From: Hirsutella rhossiliensis
Lineage: Eukaryota; Ascomycota; Sordariomycetes; Hypocreales; Ophiocordycipitaceae
Reading direction: 5' to 3'
Length of the DNA stretch: 64,000 nt
Assembly: GCF_020360975.1 (NCBI RefSeq)
Contig: NW_025408671.1
Coordinates: 5,332,001-5,396,000 of the forward strand
The notes beneath the pieces are model-generated. The model was not told where the DNA came from, searched no databases, and saw nothing but the letters and a program-made list of their open reading frames with translations. Of the stretch, positions 11,648 to 22,439 are shown one piece after another. How positions within the stretch are numbered: the stretch's first letter is position 1; each line of letters opens with the position of its first letter. A program made the position numbers and the translations under genes.

Positions 11648-12333
11648 GGTGCAAGGGGATGGTTCCGAACGAGTGCATGGAAGAAGGAAAGAAACAGTCT
11701 ATTACTGGCACCTGGGAGCAAGACGGCGACCACGACATGTGATCGAGAAACTCAGCAAAGGTTTCGAATGCTCATGGACGGGGTAGTCTGCCGAAGCTCA
11801 GAGGTGCTTGCGTGAAGGATAGATGGGCAGACGGAGACGTCGGGTTCATGGCTCCGCTATCGCAGGGGATGGCGGCGGTTACGAAGTGAGGGGCTTAGGG
11901 TTAGAAGCATCCCGCAAAACGGGAGGGCCAATCATGTGTTGTACGGTTCTTGGCGGAGTGGATGGCGTCCTTGCCCATACGACAAGGGCCCCATGACGTC
12001 GATTTCTGGGGTAGACCGTCTCCCAGCACAGGATCCGTATCCAAATGGACAATCGGGGGGCCGGGCTGGACCATGGTCGAAGTAGGGCTCCGGCCCGGGT
12101 AGCGGGGCCGGGCAGCGGGGCCGGCGGGGCCGGAGCCGGAGCGGTCAACGCGGGCGGTGGAGGCGAGAACGGAAAAAGAGGGGGGGGAGAGGTTGTTGTG
12201 TGGCTCGGGAAAGGCATGAAGCCGAGTGGAAGGGGGCGGGGAAGGCTGGGGCAGCTCGCACGGGGCGCTAAGTGGCCCGAGCTTACGGAGGGGCGGAAGA
12301 AGGATCCTTTCGTCTCTTCGTTCCTCAAGGCAC
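11648..12333 (-). other. Helitron B 5' leader
   Basis: Non-coding leader of about 690 bp from the 5' terminus (12319-12333) to the protein start. It is very GC-rich and nearly identical to the leader of copy E (27112-27716). Copy B has an extra block of roughly 80 bp near 12022-12105, apparently a local insertion with partial duplication of a GGGGCCGGGC motif. The start of transcription cannot be placed. One TTAGGG near 11900 is isolated and not telomeric. Confidence 0.6.
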
Positions 12334-12413
12334 AAGGCACGGGGCGCTAAGTGGCCCAAGCTGACGGAGGTGGCGGAAGAAGGATCCTTTCGTCTCTTCG
12401 TTCCTCAAGGCAC
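12319..12413 (-). repeat. 80-bp truncated Helitron 5' end beside copy B
   Basis: On the minus strand, 12413 down to 12334 is an 80-bp copy of the Helitron 5' end (GTGCCTTGAGGAACGAAGAG and onward). It is followed immediately by the complete 5' end of copy B at 12333. It is a second example of a short 5'-only fragment in front of a full element. Confidence 0.8.
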
Positions 12414-12421
12414 CTCAGCAG

Positions 12422-12468
12422 GACAGGAGACCGGCCCCTTTCAGGATCCGCCAATGCCTTGAGGAACG
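12422..12468 (-). repeat. Helitron C 3' terminus
   Basis: Minus strand: CGTTCCTCAAGGCAT (12454-12468) followed by the GC-rich hairpin ending GGTCTCCTG near 12422. A spacer of about 8 bp separates it from the 80-bp 5' fragment of the neighbouring copy. Confidence 0.75.
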
Positions 12469-12694
12469 GGACTGAATTTGGTTCCACACTGGCAGGTCTG
12501 CTGAGACGATGAGGCTTGCTCCCGGTAGTGTGGCTGCTTGGACGCCATTTTACCCCGCCACAACAAGGTGGGTTGAGGGCGGGCGGGGTAAGAACGCGGA
12601 GGTAACTTGTGGGCCATCATCTCGAAGGGCAAAGGAGTCTGAACTGTTCGCGAATCATGCAGTAAAGTGTAACAGTTTGTTAAGAATCGACTCA

Positions 12695-13363
12695 ATGCCT
12701 CCGATTGATTACTCAAAGTGGGACAACATCGACACCGATTCGGAGCCAGAGGCATCGCCCCAGCAAGCGCCAGCAGCAAAACCCACCCCGCCGCACGCAT
12801 GCCTCGCCGCCGATGGGTACATCAGGTTTGAGGGAAACGCACAGCAAGTCGGGGCATGTCGAAGCTGTCATTGTCCGATGTGAGGCCGAGAAACGCAAGT
12901 TTCCCCTTTGGTCTGCCACTACAATCCCTGCGAATCATGTCGTGTTTTCGCAGTCGGTGCCGTCCGTCCCAGGGCTCATCGAGGTCCCGCTGGTCCTGGA
13001 TCGGACGGGGACTCAGTCCGTCAACGAGGCAGACCTCGACAACCAGATTGCTACGTACCTCAATATTGATGCCAACTCCGGGTTTGCACCTCCAGACTGG
13101 CAGTCACAAGTTGGCACCGTCGTGGTCGCGCGCAAGGACAGGAAGCCATTTTATCCGCAGCATCTCGAAGGAGTGTGGATGTTCTGCGACCATATCCTGG
13201 ACCTGTTCGGGAAGGAGACGGGCCGCCGAGGTGGCTTTACAGCCGCCAGGCGTTCGAGGAATGGTGGGTAAATTATTGTGAGGAGCAAAAGCGCTTACGT
13301 CCAGGGAAGGGAGGGCGAGATCCGGACGACTGGCGTGCGGTCCGGTCACCTTATGAAGTGTAG
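12695..13363 (+). pseudogene. Helitron C cargo gene (MPPIDYSKWD family), frame-disrupted
   Basis: An unrecognised protein of about 220 residues. It begins MPPIDYSKWDNIDTDSEPE at 12695, then changes frame near 12880 to read EAVIVRCEAEKRKFPLWSAT and onward. It then continues with LIEVPLVL, NQIATYLNIDA and GTVVVARKDRKPFYPQHLEG. A further shift near 13220 leads to PPRWLYSRQAFEEWW and the end PDDWRAVRSPYEV. No known domain is evident. The first ten residues resemble the N-terminus of the Hsp90 co-chaperone Cdc37, but nothing after them does. Similar genes occupy the same place in D and E. The shift near residue 60 looks the same in all three copies, so an intron or an ancestral disruption is possible. 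A membrane segment or signal peptide is not apparent. Confidence 0.6.
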
Positions 13364-13428
13364 GACGTCTACGTGCCGCGTTACGACGTGCGAAAGGTCA
13401 AACTATAAGGATGGTTAGTATACTAGCA

Positions 13429-15985
13429 CTACTTTTCGAAACCTTGGTCCTTGTATAACCGTCTCGTTTCCGCGGCCAAGTTCTTGAGTCTCTGCATTCC
13501 ATCAAGAATGGCCTGATCGAGCCCATTGCCAATGAAGTCATGGTGTCTCACGGGATTAAGAAGCTTGATGCCCCGAAGCGAGGTGCACCTGGATAGTTGC
13601 ACATAGAGGCTCGTAAAATCGCACTTGGAGGGTTCACCATTGGTCACACGATTTCCACGCAGCTCCAACAGTACTTCGACGAATGTTTTACCCTGGGCTT
13701 TGTAATCAGTGAGAACGAACGCTGGTACAGCGGGCAGTCCACGTCGCGTGCATCTTGCGGATAAGAACTTGAAGTGAGAGTTAGTCGAATCAAGTGTATG
13801 CGACATGGGCCGGATAAGTACTGTCCCCACCGGGAGGGACGGTATCGCCAAGGTCTTCGTCTCCTCGGACTGCAGAAGAATGCCGAGCGGCGGCCCGAAG
13901 TGGATGGTCACGTCATCTGCCAAGCAGTATCCCGGGTGATTGGGATCGATTATCACGTCCACGGCAGTAAAGTCAGCCCCATTCACCACCTTCAGGCCAG
14001 TGTAGATGTTCTTGTTCACAACCACGGGCATGCCCTGGGCGTAGAAGAAGACGCCGGGGACTTTGCAGGCAGAGTCGTCGCCTTGTCCGATGGTTCGCGC
14101 TATGAGGTTTGGAGACAGCGTGCCGTTGCGCCAGGTGTGAGTCGAGACAAAGATACGGATGTGCCGCTTGTTGAAGCGCGCCCAGCCCACAACAGCTTCC
14201 ATGTTGAGGGCCCACCGGGTGCGGTTCAGCGGCGTTATAGCGCGCAAACCATCGTGGAAGGTGATTTGCGAGCGTCCTACAATGTTGGCATTGAGCAAGC
14301 TCAGATCTTCATGGGTCTGGCGCCCGTTACGAACTCGATCCAGGAGTGCACGGAGCTGGGGATCGTTGCGTGCGCGGACTTGGTCTTCGAGGAGCACCAC
14401 GGTTTTGAACAGATGCCACAATCTGCAGCCGCTGTGGTGAGATATGGTCGCTTGTCGCAAGGGGGGTCTCTGTTCGGTCCGGCGGTCTGATGATCAGTAG
14501 GCTTGTCTCCCGCACGGGGGCGAACTGGTAGAAGTCTCCCATCAGTAGAACGACGGGCATGCCGCCAAACGGTTCGTCCGGACAGTCACGGAGTGCCTGC
14601 AGGTAATGACTGACGTTGTGCAGAGTGGCTCCTCCCAGCATACTGACCTCGTCAATGACGAGCACCAGCTTCTGTTTCCAGATCCACTTCTTCGCCTCCG
14701 AGAAGGGGGGGCGGTTTGTTTGGATCGCGATGGGAATCTAACCCACAGGCCGAGTGGATGGTCGTGCCGCCAATCTGGGCCGCCGAACTGCCCGACGTGC
14801 CGGTTATCTGCAGAAGATGCGGCTGGTTCCTCGCCGCGAACACGTCCTTCAGGGCATCGATAATCCTCGACTTTCCCGTGCCACCCGGCCCGCCGGTGTA
14901 TTGAAGATGCTGACCCGCTGAGTCCGGATTGGCAGTATACTTGTCCAGAAACAGGCAAACGAGTTGAAGGGCCATGGTCTGTAGATAGTTCAGTGTAAAG
15001 CTGGCCGCGGCGGTGTGTCCCATCTCCGCGAAGCTAGTTGCCGGACTGACGTCGACAAGCATCCGAGGGCCTCGTTCATTGAGGTCGCTGCCCGGGAGCG
15101 CAGCAGGGGACTCCGTATCGCCGTAGCGAGCTAGCGTATCGTCGATGTCGGCGCCATCCGCGGAAAGCATGGTCCCCTGGGAACCACCCTCAATGTCGTC
15201 TAGCATCCGAAGATGCAATAGTTGTTGGGCCTTGGCCGCTGCCTGGACATCGTCTCGAGATATGGGAGTTGACACAAGGCGTCACCTTGATCATGGGGCA
15301 TATTCCGGTACAGATCCTCTTGACGTTGGACAAAGGTTGCTCTTCTCCAGCCGGGTTCTCTTCGCACAGATCGTGTATTAAACCTCCAAGGACGGGTGAG
15401 TCTTTGTGGCGTCCGTGTCCTGCACGGCATTTCGCAAAATCTGGGTAGAGCTCTGTAGGCCTGACGATGAGCCATCGCTGGAGGCTCTTCTTCGTATCGG
15501 CCATCGTCAAGCGGGTACTCAACGTCAATTGTGTCGTCGCCCTCCGACCGACTGGCCCAGAGCTTCGCGTCCTTACGCGCGTCTTCGGCAGACTTTCTCA
15601 AAAGACAAATGTTAGAGACGTAGAAACGGAGGCGGGGACAAAGGCCCGCTCGATGCGTCGTCCATATGTCGGTTATATCACCTAGGCTCTCAGAAGTGAA
15701 GTTTTCCCAAGGGACGAATAACGCCAAATGTAGGACAGAGTTTCTACACAGAGTGTCAGACGGAGCCAAAACGGTGCCGGGGGTTAGAGCGTACCGCTTA
15801 ATATAGACTGGGTGATCGTCCTCGTGGTCGTCGCTGATGTATCCTTGGAAGATCGGGACGGCGTACTGGTCGGGCCGTCGAAGCTTTTGCATCCAGCCTT
15901 CACAGTCTGAATCCTGGCCATCGAGAAAAATGTGAGAGTCATCTTCACTCCGACCATTTCGACGCACCAAGTGAATCATTGACAT
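13429..15985 (-). pseudogene. Helitron C PIF1-type helicase segment
   Basis: Helicase portion in four overlapping frames. The frame 15200-15985 is the Rep-helicase linker. The frame 14652-15275 carries Walker A GGPGGTGKS. The frame 14327-14665 carries VIDEVSMLGG and GDFYQFAPV. The frame 13429-14460 carries NRTRW, LTDYKAQGKTF and YVQLSRCTSLRGI, and ends RRLYKDQGFEK with a stop at 13429. One break is a short G run near 14703-14709. Domain order and length match the other copies; only small indels separate the frames. Confidence 0.8.
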
Positions 15986-15989
15986 GTAG

Positions 15990-17881
15990 TCATACAGGCA
16001 TAAGTCTTGTAGAACATGACCGCGGTAGGCGTACGCCTCCAGGCATAATAGGGTTCGCCCTCCTTGCCTCAGAGGATTGTCTCTGGGGCTGTTCGGCGTC
16101 CGTGAGCTCGCCGGCCTGATGGCGGAGATGCGCCCATAGCCGAAAGATTGTCCAGTATAGGGCCGTCAAGTTCAAGAAGGACCAATGCGGCACGTTGGTA
16201 AAGTCGGTGTCATATCCAGGAGGTGGTAACAAACCTCGACAGCCGAGAGTTGTCGCTCGGAGAAGATGCGATTTGCCGTTCTCATCAGGAATTGACGGCT
16301 TTCGTTCAATACCGCCTGGTGCCTCTCGTCGGGCAGGGCGGGACCTGGCGCGCGAGACGTCGGACGACCGGCCTCGCGAAGTTGGCGGGCAACCTCGGTG
16401 GCGAGCAATGCGCTTCCACATCGGCGTATCCAGCTTGGTGGCGTAGTTCGTGATGTAGTACACCATGGCCAGGCCCTTGGTCTTGGTCAAGATCATCGAG
16501 ACGTCGTGGTTGTGGCGAAGGCCGACCGCCAACGACTTGTTATACCGGTTGACGAGTGGATGGTTGCGCCGAATCTGAAGCAAGCCATCCTCTGTGAATC
16601 CTGTCTGCTCGACGATCTTCCACGGTGCCTTGAAGCGGCAGGCTGTCCGTCTCTGTTGATCTGCCCCGGTCGATGACCCCTTCAAAGAATACTTAAGGCA
16701 GGGTGTGTGGAGTGCACCTGGCAACAGTATGCGATAAAATTGGATTCGTCTTCAAAAGCCGCAGTGAGAGCCGAGGTGCTGGTCATGACCTCCTCCACGG
16801 GATCGATGGGCTTCCTCTCCTGTCGCACGGCTTTTCCGGCATCTTCATCTAGACACTCATGAAAGACGGAGTCTATATATCGAATCACCTGGGCGCGATA
16901 TGCTTCTTCCGCGGGATTGGCCATGTCGTCTATCAAGTTCGGTAAGCGCATGTTGCCGTCCAGCCAGAGGAGTCCATGCAAGTGGAGGCTGCCTCGCTCA
17001 TTCGTTTCCACCGTCGCGTAGTAGTGGCTGATCTTCCCGAAGATCGATTCCCGGCCTGTATTCACATACTTTTCAAAGAATAGGGATATTTCTCGGTGGA
17101 AGAAGATGGCCGAGCTGACCGGATCCATGGTGCTCAGGGCGATCCTGTCGTACTTTTCACGGAGATCGGCCAAAAGCTCCTTCGCAGACTCGTAATCGTG
17201 GAGCCTATGAATGGCAAGCTTCATCTTTACCGGGTTATTAATGTCGTTGGGACTGATGGTAATCCAGATTGCAGGCATACCGGCGCGGATGTCTAGAGCT
17301 TGTATCTTCCTCCGCATAAGTAAACGGGATTCGTTCGAGAGCGGCTGTGCATGGCCAAAGATCGACAGCTCGCGAAGCAAGAGCGATATGTCGGGGTCCG
17401 ACGTAGTCCTCGTCTCCCGCATCTCCACTTCGGCCCTCTTCAGTCGGTCCTCGGTCAAGTTTGCATAGGCCTGCTCAAGTCTGTGGAAGGAATCTTTAGC
17501 GACACGGACCATGCTGATGCGGCGGTTGGTGGAGCGAAGGAGGGTGTTGAATACTAAGAAACAAAACACAGGATGGGTGGCGAATCGGCCTCCATGCCGT
17601 TGCAATACGTATCTGGTCCAGTATTGAAGAGAGTGATTCGGACGACGGTCGGCAGCGTCGCTTTGTCGGCTACGACTCGAGTCGCCCTTCGATTTCGGGC
17701 CGCCCTTCCCACGGAAAAGCTTGGGAAATGTTCGAGGGAAGAAATCTTCGTGCAGGTTGTCTGCAAAGTCCGCACCACGTTCTACTCGGACAAACGGCTG
17801 ATCTCCCGTAGTTTGGACCTGCATAACGCATGGTATAGAGCGGCCACGTGGATCCGGATTGGCGTTGGCCATGCCCGCCAC
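15990..17881 (-). pseudogene. Helitron C Rep (HUH/Y2) segment
   Basis: The frame 16682-17881 (399 codons) contains FCFLVFNTLLRSTNRRIS and the HUH motif HLHGLLWL near residue 297. It continues to FIAYCCQVHS, where a deletion near 16700 breaks it. The frame 15990-16724 then supplies CLKYSLKG and the Y2 motif VYYITNYATK before a further shift after WKRIA. Copy C keeps both catalytic motifs. Confidence 0.8.
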
Positions 17882-17921
17882 AAACGACAGCTTATCGGTA
17901 TCCGCAAAGGCAGCCGGTCCA

Positions 17922-19678
17922 TCAAGAGGAACATGGCGGATGCAGACGTCTCACATATGGTTTCAACTTCCTGGCCGATGGCAGCCGAGTCGGGGACAAG
18001 AGTCGCCAGCTCACCAGGAGAGGTCGAGTCTGCTCAGTCGATAGAGTACAGTCCAAGTCGCGAGACTCGTCGACGAAGGTGCCATCGATCGAGCTCACAA
18101 GTTCATCGATGCTTCTGAAACTGTTTTCCTCCAAGCCTCGATCAGTGTCCGGGACTATGTGGTCAGTTTGAGTCCTCTCAACGGTCGACGGTTCCTCTCT
18201 GCATGCGGTCCATGATGACGGTCGGAACAGTGGAGCCGTCGGCATACCGCCAGCCATCCATCTCTGCCTGGTCGATTGCGATATTCTCGTAAAGTGGGTT
18301 GTTCCTTTGCAGCCATGCCAGGGCGGCCGCCACTCGAGATTTGCGCACCTGAAGCAGGTGTCTGACGTCTGCGGAGCCAGGCTTAGCCGAACCGCTCCAA
18401 GAGACGTGGATATTCTCAATGGTCTGCAGCAAGGGATGGGGAAGAACGGTGGTAACAAGATCGTCCACCTTGTTCGGAAAGACGACGATATGTCCTTTCA
18501 CGTGCTTGCGGTAGCTGATTCCGGAACGGGTCTTGTTGTCGACCGTGAACTTGGTGATATAGCCAAAGGGCGCATGCAGGGCAATGAGTCTCTCCTCAAC
18601 GGGAGAGAGGTCATCAAGCTCGCCAGGGTACCGATGTTCGCAACCGATGGCCATATTGTTGACCGAGCAGGCTTTGGGCAGCCGTCCACCGTCGAAGCTG
18701 GCGCGACACTCGCGGCATACGTCAACTCCCGCGCGCTCGTGCGGCGGAAGGCAAGCGCCACACTTCTGGATGGTCCTGGTCGCCTGCAGCAGGAGGGCGA
18801 CAATCGACCCTCCACTGCATGGTTGAGAGCTCGCAAGGTGGGGTCTTTCTATAGCAGAAGACGCAGTGAGAAATGGGCAACGTCCTCTCGTCCGTAAACG
18901 CCTGGTAGAACGATCTAGGAGCTGCTACCTGAAGGGCACGTGGAACTTCGTTGCACCAGGATCTTGTTGACGATGCCTGCTCTTTAGAGCGGAAACGGGC
19001 GTCATGGTGATGTAGCGCAGACTCGACAGAGTCTCGCTGGAGTTGACGGTTTCTTGCGTAGGCCCGGGCCTCGTGGGAAGCGCCCCGTCCGTGTGGGCGA
19101 TGAAGGGCGAAGCGGTTGTTCCGCCCTGGATCGACTCGGTGATGGAGAGGCCGGCGTCTGCGTGTGTCTTTTGGAGGAGCGCGTTGGCTGCGTGGGGGTG
19201 GTGGGAGGTGTCTCCTCTTCTCTGTGTCGTTTCGGCGATGGAGCGGCCGGCGGCTGCGCGTGTCTTTTGGAGGAGCGCCTTAGCCGCGTGGGAGGTGGAG
19301 TGGAGGGTGATAGCCCCTCTCTAGGTCGTCTCGGTGATGCAGTCGCTGGCAGCTGCGTTTGTCTTCTAGGGGAGTGTTTTGGCTGCGTTGGAGGTGGAGT
19401 GGAGGGCGCTTGCTCTTCTCGGGGTCGTCTCGGGGATGGGTTGTTCGGCTGTTGCGTGTGTGCGGTATATTGGAATTGAGCTTCACGGCGGCGGGATCGT
19501 TCTTCGGCGCGCTGGCGGTCCATATCGTGCAAGACGCGGAGGATCTCGTCGTGGGAACCCTGATAAGCGGTGAAGGTCGTTGATAGGAACGGCGCTGCTG
19601 GGATCTCTGCGATTCAAGATCACCCAAAGTGCGGCGAACCTCCTCGGGCGAGACCGTGACGGGGTGTTCTCGTGGCAT
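17922..19678 (-). pseudogene. Helitron C N-terminal Cys-rich segment
   Basis: Starts MPREHPVTVSPEEV at 19678. A frameshift near 19555 moves the protein to the frame 19002-19532, which consists mostly of Pro/Arg-rich repeats, four units of about 33 residues. Compared with the other copies, the Cys-rich part is split over several frames. The core LSPVEERLIALHAPFGY lies in 18178-18654, and the acidic linker (HIVPDTDRGLEENSFRSIDEL) in 17922-18458. All pieces are collinear with copies D and E. Confidence 0.75.
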
Positions 19679-19903
19679 GGTGCACGGTGATGGCTGTGAA
19701 CAATCGGTACGAGAAAGGAGAGTTGGCCCCGGAGAGTGGGACCGGGGCGGGAGCGGGACGGGAACGGGCAGCTGGAACAGGAAGGTTGGTGGGGAAAAAG
19801 AACAGGTGGCGGTGAAGAGTGGCTGGTGGGCACGGAGCGGCATGCGGTCCGTGCGTAGGGGGTAGAGGATGTGGAGGTGTGGCGAAGGACGCGGAAGGAA
19901 GAA

Positions 19904-19932
19904 CCTTTCGTTCCTCAAGGCATAACGAAAGG
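19904..19932. repeat. Head-to-head junction of Helitrons C and D
   Basis: The inverted repeat CCTTTCGTT / AACGAAAGG flanks an 11-nt loop that is the outermost part of the C terminus. Copy D begins at AACGAAAGG and lacks its own outer 11 nt, so a single terminus is shared. This is the axis at which the array changes orientation. Confidence 0.8.
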
Positions 19933-20276
19933 CTCTTCCTTCCGCCCCTTCCGTAAACACGGACCGCATGGTGCCCCGTGCGCTCCCCAGCCACTCTTCA
20001 CTGCCACCTACTTCCGGCCAAACAGAGCCACTGCTTCCTGCTGCCCGCTCCGGCCCCTCTCCCCGGGCCGCCTGACCGCTCCGGCCATGCTCCGGCCGGT
20101 CGGCGGCTCGCCCCTCACTTCGTGACCGCCATTCTTCTACCAACCAGCGGGACCAAGGGTCTTGACCCTGACCTACGCACTCCGTGAGCCCTCTGATCTT
20201 CCAACGCCGGATTCTTGCTGGGCGCCATAGCAGATCATTCCCCTCCCACTTCGTCCCAGCTCTCGTTCGCAGCACC

Positions 20277-22437
20277 ATGCCGCGAGAACACCCAGCCACT
20301 GTCGCACCCGAAGAGGTTCACCGCACCTTGAGGGATCTTGAATCGCAGGCGTCCTATCGGCGCCGGTCCTTACAACGCCCTTCACCGCTTGCCAGAGTCC
20401 CCCACGATGAGATCCTCCGTGTCTTGCGAGATATGGACCGCCAGCGCGCCGAAGACCGAACCCGCCGCCGTGAAGCTCAATCCCGATTTGCTGCACAGAC
20501 GCCGCCGCCCGCCACTCCATCACCGAAACGACCTAGACAAGAGCAAGCGCCTCTCACTCCGCCGCCGACGCAGCCAAGGCGCTCCCCCCAAAAGACCCCG
20601 GCCGATGCGAGAAACCGTTCAACTTCAACGAGACTCTGTCGAATCCATACTGCATCACTACAACGCCACTTTCCGCGTCAAGGAGCAGGCATCATCGACA
20701 AGATCATGGTGCAACGAAGTTCCGGTTGCCCTCCAGGTAGAGGCTGCTAAATCTTTCTACCAAGCGTTTACCGAGGAACGGACGTTGCCGATTTCCCACT
20801 GCGTCTTCTGCTATAGGAAGACACCGCCTTGCGAACTCGCCACCATACAGTGGAGGGATCGCTTGTCGCCCTCCATGCTGCAGGCGACCAAGACTGTCCA
20901 AGAGTGTGGAGCGTGCCTTCCGTCACACGAGGGCGCCAGAGTTGACGTGTGCCGCGAGTGTCGCGCCGGCTTCGACAGTGGACGGCTGCCCAAAGCCTGC
21001 TCGGTCAACAACATGGCCATCGGTTGCGAACATCGGTACCCCGAAGAGCTTGATGACCTCTCCCCCGTTGAAGAGAGACTCATTGCCCTGCATGCACCTT
21101 TTGGCTATATCACCAAGTTCACGGTCGACAACGAGACCCGTTCGGGAATCAGCTACCGCAAGCACGTGAAAGGACACATCGTCGTCTTCCCGAACAAAGT
21201 GGATGATCTTGTGGCCACGGTTCTTCCTCATCCCTTACTGCAGGCCATTGAGAACATCCACGTCTCTTGGAGCGGTCCGGGCAAGCCTGGCTCCGCAGAC
21301 GTCAGACACCTGCTTCAAGTGCGCAAATCTCGAGTGGCAGCTGCCCTGGCATGGCTGCAAAGGAACAACCCGCTCTACGAGGATATCGCAATTAACCAAG
21401 CAGAGATAGATGTCTGGCAGTATGCCGACGGCTCCAGTGTTCCGACCGTCATCATGGACCGCATGCGAAGGGAGGAACCGTCGACCGTTGAGAAGACACA
21501 AACGGACCACATAGTCCCGGACACTGATCGAGGCTTGGAGGAAAACAGCTTCAGAAGCATCGATGAACTGGTGAACTCGATCAACCCCACTTTTGCGGCT
21601 GAATCCTGCGATTTAGATCGTACTCTGTCGACCGAGCAGACTCAACCATCCCCTGGTGAGCCGGCGACTCTTGTCCCCGACTCGGCTGCCATCGGCCTGG
21701 AAGTTGACGCCGTCTGTGAGATGTCTGCTTCCGGCATGTTTCCTCTCAATGGACCGGCTGCCTTCGCCGAGTCCGATAAACTGTCGTTTCTGGCCGACAT
21801 CGTCAACGCCAATCCGGATCGACATGGCAACTCTGTGCCGTGCGTTATGCAGGTCCAAACTGCGGGAGACCAGCCGTTTGTCCGAGTAGAGCGTGGTGCG
21901 GATTTTGCAGACAACCTGCACGAAGATTTCTTCCCTCGAACATTTCCGAAGCTTTTTCCGTGGGGAAGGGGCGGCCCGAAATCGAAGGGCGACTCGAGTC
22001 ATAGCCGACAAAGCGACGCTCCCGACCATCGTCCGAACCACTCTCTTCAGTACTGGACCAGATACGTATTGCAACGGCATGGTGGCCGATTCGCCGCCCA
22101 TTCTGTCTTTTGTTTCTTAGTATTCAACACCCTCCTTCGCTCCTCCAACCGCCGCATCAGCATGGTCCGTGTCGCTAAAGATTCCTTCCACAGACTTGAG
22201 CAAGCCTATGCGAACTTGACCGAGGACCGGCTGAAGAGGGCCGAGGCGGAGATGCGGGAGACAAGGACAACGTCGGACCCCGACATATCGCTCTTGCTTC
22301 GCGAGCTGTCGATCTTTGGCCATGCACAGCCGCTCTCGAACGAATCCCGTTTACTTATGCGGAGGAAGATACAAGCTCTAGACATCCGCGCCGGTATGCC
22401 TGCAATCTGGGTCCTAACGACATTAATAATCCGGTAA
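20277..22437 (+). pseudogene. Helitron D N-terminal region and start of Rep
   Basis: Starts MPREHPATVAPEEV at 20277, just after the leader. One extra base near 20590, in a run of C, moves the protein to the frame 20338-22437. That frame then stays open for about 610 codons. It contains RPRPMRETVQLQRDSVES, the CxxC pairs CVFC, CGAC and CREC, the core LSPVEERLIALHAPFGY, the acidic linker, and the first part of the Rep domain (FCFLVFNTLLRSSNRRIS). It stops at 22435-22437 after a deletion of about 10 bp relative to copy E at AIW. Only one Pro-rich repeat is present. Confidence 0.8.
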
Positions 22438-22439
22438 AG

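Larger units (their letters stand above)
4620..12333 (-). mobile_element. Helitron copy B (MYND cargo)
   Basis: A complete-length Helitron on the minus strand, about 7.7 kb. The 5' terminus is at 12319-12333 and the 3' hairpin is at about 4621-4649, directly abutting the 5' terminus of the next element. Order on the minus strand is leader, N-terminal region, Rep, helicase, antisense cargo, 3' hairpin. Its 5' half, leader included, is nearly identical to copy E, while its helicase C-terminus follows copy D, so it is a mosaic. It differs from C, D and E in carrying a MYND zinc-finger gene in the cargo slot. Confidence 0.85.
12422..19923 (-). mobile_element. Helitron copy C
   Basis: A full-length Helitron on the minus strand, about 7.5 kb. 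The 5' terminus is at 19909-19923, where it meets copy D head-to-head. The 3' hairpin is at about 12425-12452. It has the longest Pro-rich repeat array of the five copies (four units). Rep and helicase are broken into several frames, but all motifs can be found. The cargo gene begins MPPIDYSKWD and lies antisense downstream of the helicase. Confidence 0.85.

Noticed and set aside
11895..11910. TTAGGG, as in a fungal telomere repeat
   Set aside because: A single unit inside the Helitron leader, also present in copy E. Not an array.
12695..12760. A Cdc37 (Hsp90 co-chaperone) gene, from the start MPPIDYSKWD
   Set aside because: Only the first residues agree; the remaining 200 residues have no Cdc37 features.
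20704..22323. Long antisense open frames opposite the Helitron coding regions
   Set aside because: They recur in every copy at the same positions only because the sense strand is conserved and GC-rich; they carry no motifs.
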